Assembly: GCF_900166595.1 (NCBI RefSeq)
Contig: NZ_LT745763.1
Coordinates: forward strand, 3,878,017-3,942,016
Reading direction: 5' to 3'
DNA from: Virgibacillus dokdonensis
Lineage (GTDB): Bacteria; Bacillota; Bacilli; Bacillales; Amphibacillaceae
Length of the DNA stretch: 64,000 nt
The notes under the pieces were generated by a model, which saw nothing but the letters and a program-made list of their open reading frames with translations, searched no databases and was not told the origin of the DNA. Positions 62,453-64,000 of this stretch are shown here, in pieces. How positions within the stretch are numbered: the stretch's first letter is position 1; each line of letters opens with the position of its first letter. The position numbers were made by a program, and so were the translations under genes.

Positions 62453-63250
62453 ATGAATGAAAATATCAAAAACACTGGAACACAAGGAGCTATCCAAGAT
62501 ATTGATAAAACAATTGCTGACATGGTAGCTGCAATTCCTTCCGATGGTTTAGCAGTAAATACTTACTGGTGTCGTCCATGTATATCTTGGACAGATGCCA
62601 TATATTACTCGGGTGTGAACATCGAATCAAGTAATGTCACAAATGTAACACCTTTATTTCTTGGTGAAAATACTTTCAACAATACTACACCTCTAGAACA
62701 AACCTACTATACTGCTTCTTTTAGTCAAGAGGTTACGACTTCAAAGTCTACTACCACAGAACATGGTTTCTCATCATCTACAGAAGTTGGAGGAAAGACC
62801 GGCATTCCTTTTGTAGCTAGTGGGGAAGTTAAAGAAACTCTTGAATATAATTTTAATCACACAGACACACAAACCACTAGCATTACAACTACCATTGCAT
62901 CGCCACCACAGCCTGTTACAGTACCAGCGAATAAGATATACAAAGCTCAAGTATATTTTGAAAAAAATACTACGTCAGGAAACGTAGAGTTGTTTGCTGA
63001 TGTATTAACATGCTTTGGATCGTATGGAGTGATATACCCAATAGGAAAGGCTATAGAAATGACAGATAACACATATGGGTTGATTAAATCTCCTAACGAT
63101 AGTAAACAAGTTCGAGCAAAGGGTAAAGGGAAATTTAAAGTTGAATACGGTACAAATCTAATAGTTAATATTTATGATGTAACTGCTGAAAAGGCAGACA
63201 CTGTAGAAGAAAGTAAATTAGTTAAAACAAAGGTTATTCCAATAGATTAA
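62453..63250 (+). CDS. ETX/MTX2-family beta-pore-forming toxin
   Basis: 265 residues from ATG at 62453, eight bases after AAAGGTGG. The central region is a long Ser/Thr-rich amphipathic stretch (SFSQEVTTSKSTTTEHGFSS ... HTDTQTTSITTTIASPP) that forms the membrane barrel in aerolysin-like toxins. FVASGEVKETLEYNFNHT and VPANKIYKAQVYFEKNTTSG match the ETX/MTX2 pattern of epsilon toxin and mosquitocidal Mtx2. No signal peptide is seen, unlike most relatives. Four Cys (WCRPC, TCFGS) occur. It is a lone gene next to decayed toxin loci, probably acquired. The target is unknown. Confidence 0.82.
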   Translation: MNENIKNTGTQGAIQDIDKTIADMVAAIPSDGLAVNTYWCRPCISWTDAIYYSGVNIESSNVTNVTPLFLGENTFNNTTPLEQTYYTASFSQEVTTSKSTTTEHGFSSSTEVGGKTGIPFVASGEVKETLEYNFNHTDTQTTSITTTIASPPQPVTVPANKIYKAQVYFEKNTTSGNVELFADVLTCFGSYGVIYPIGKAIEMTDNTYGLIKSPNDSKQVRAKGKGKFKVEYGTNLIVNIYDVTAEKADTVEESKLVKTKVIPID

Positions 63251-63283
63251 CAGAGAATTAAACACAATTTGATTCTAGTCAAT

Positions 63284-63336
63284 AATAAAGCCGCATGAAA
63301 ACAAGCATACTAATTTTTACTTTATGTGGCTTTATT
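63284..63336 (+). terminator. Terminator of the pore-forming toxin gene
   Basis: AATAAAGCCGCAT (63284-63296) pairs with ATGTGGCTTTATT (63324-63336), including one G-U pair. It lies 34 bp after the stop codon. Confidence 0.7.
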
Positions 63337-63539
63337 CCTTTGTTTATTTATTCTAATCACACTTATTACTGCTAGCTATCAATATGCTTACTTAATAGCC
63401 CTAGTACCAGAACCAACATAAATATTACGCTTACTTCTTCCTGTTCTAATACGATATTTTGCAATTAAATGATGTTAAGAACCAGTAAAAACCAATATAA
63501 ATTACTTTAAACAACGAATTGGTCGGCAAAAATGCCACA

Positions 63540-63577
63540 AAAAAATAGGCTTCTACTCTCGTTAGAGTAAAAGCCTA
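63540..63577 (-). terminator. Terminator of the rRNA-tRNA operon
   Basis: TAGGCTT-TACTCT pairs with AGAGTA-AAGCCTA around a CGTT loop (63546-63577), and seven T follow on the minus strand. It lies 22 bp after tRNA-Thr. Confidence 0.85.
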
Positions 63578-63598
63578 TGATATCAACGTTTATAAGAG

Positions 63599-63671
63599 AG
63601 CTTCCAAGCGGACTTGAACCGCTGACCCCCACCTTACCATGGTGGTGCTCTACCGACTGAGCTATGGAAGC
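63599..63671 (-). tRNA. tRNA-Thr (GGT)
   Basis: It begins GCTTCCATAGCTCAGTCGG, with anticodon arm CCACCATGGTAAGGTGG holding GGT and T-arm GGTTCAAGTCC. CCA is not encoded. It is last in the rrn operon. Confidence 0.93.
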
Positions 63672-63677
63672 GTTAAA

Positions 63678-63752
63678 TGGCTCCACAGGTAGGATTCGAA
63701 CCTACGACCGATCGGTTAACAGCCGATTGCTCTACCACTGAGCTACTGTGGA
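63678..63752 (-). tRNA. tRNA-Asn (GTT)
   Basis: It begins TCCACAGTAGCTCAGTGG, with anticodon arm ATCGGCTGTTAACCGAT holding GTT. CCA is encoded. It lies between 5S rRNA and tRNA-Thr. Confidence 0.95.
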
Positions 63753-63824
63753 ATAATTGAATACATCACGTTTTTATTATACCACATAATGAAAAAGCAA
63801 ATACAAAAATATGTATAGTAAAAA

Positions 63825-63942
63825 GCCTGGCGGCGTCCTACTCTTGCAGGGACAAAGTCCCAACTACCATCGGCGCTGGAGAGCTTAACTACTGTGTTCG
63901 GCATGGGAACAGGTGTGACCTCTCCGCCATTACTACCAGGCA
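63825..63942 (-). rRNA. rrf: 5S ribosomal RNA
   Basis: About 118 nt on the minus strand. The ends TGCCTGG and CCAGGC pair. The conserved CCCATGCCGAACACAG and GGGACTTTGTCCC-type arms are present. 23S and 16S genes should lie beyond the right edge. Confidence 0.95.
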
Positions 63943-64000
63943 AAGTTGCTATCTGTTATGTTGTGCTTCAAAGAGGCACAAATCTTATTATAATCGTTTT

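Noticed and set aside
63743..63943. 66-codon frame on the minus strand near the right end
   Set aside because: It overlaps the 5S rRNA gene and has no ribosome binding site.

Overview
The window looks like a chromosomal segment from a low-GC, spore-forming Bacillaceae close to Virgibacillus, Oceanobacillus or Lentibacillus. The grounds are AT-rich DNA, Bacillus-type ribosome binding sites, a SigW/RsiW pair, CdaA-CdaR-GlmM, a Spo0E-like protein, an S-box riboswitch, and a complete mevalonate operon instead of a visible MEP pathway. The genus is an inference. Most genes lie on the minus strand, as does the rRNA/tRNA operon entered at the right edge.

Layout. 1-3350: a sugar-phosphate isomerase fragment with its DeoR regulator, then an S9 peptidase. 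4150-7975: haem sensing and efflux (hssR-hssS-hrtB-hrtA) with a recognisable HssR box. 8332-14775: glmM-cdaR-cdaA, rsiW-sigW, a Spo0E-like gene and arginase. 15200-21394: an overlapping operon of PHP phosphoesterase, TIM-barrel protein, SurE phosphatase and an ABC importer whose binding-protein gene is frameshifted. 21847-23528: an IS3/IS150-type element sitting in the loop of the terminator that ends the mevalonate operon (23548-28018). 28773-30362: a nonsense-mutated DUF2785 gene and a six-tRNA cluster. 30680-31456: fabI.

31541-45009 is the most striking region: a headless siphophage tail cluster. It holds an XRE repressor, an ImmA-like protease, an ArpU-like activator, major tail protein, tail chaperones, tape measure, a Dit gene split in two around a coiled-coil gene, a 1,500-residue Tal/receptor-binding protein, holins and an amidase endolysin. 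No integrase, terminase, portal or capsid gene is present. This is the architecture of an F-type tailocin like the Listeria monocin. LexA-like operators overlap its main promoter and precede the protease gene.

45220-50103 is a methionine operon (yezD, yitJ-like, metE) under an S-box riboswitch. 50537-52949 encodes an ABC transporter. 53073-56424 encodes a Crp/Fnr regulator, an unusual CPG-motif metal ATPase and an HMA metallochaperone. 57228-59164 is azlCD with a TrmB-like regulator that shares an inverted-repeat operator with it. 56515-62452 is littered with toxin debris: an LXG toxin gene broken by an internal deletion but still with its SUKH immunity gene, a second LXG remnant, and an integrase fragment. 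62453-63250 encodes an ETX/MTX2-type pore-forming toxin. The window ends in tRNA-Thr, tRNA-Asn and 5S rRNA.

Two families of structured intergenic repeats run through the window: about ten copies of a 70-100 bp element, all in the same orientation, and two copies of a roughly 140 bp long-hairpin element. Neither matches a family I can name.
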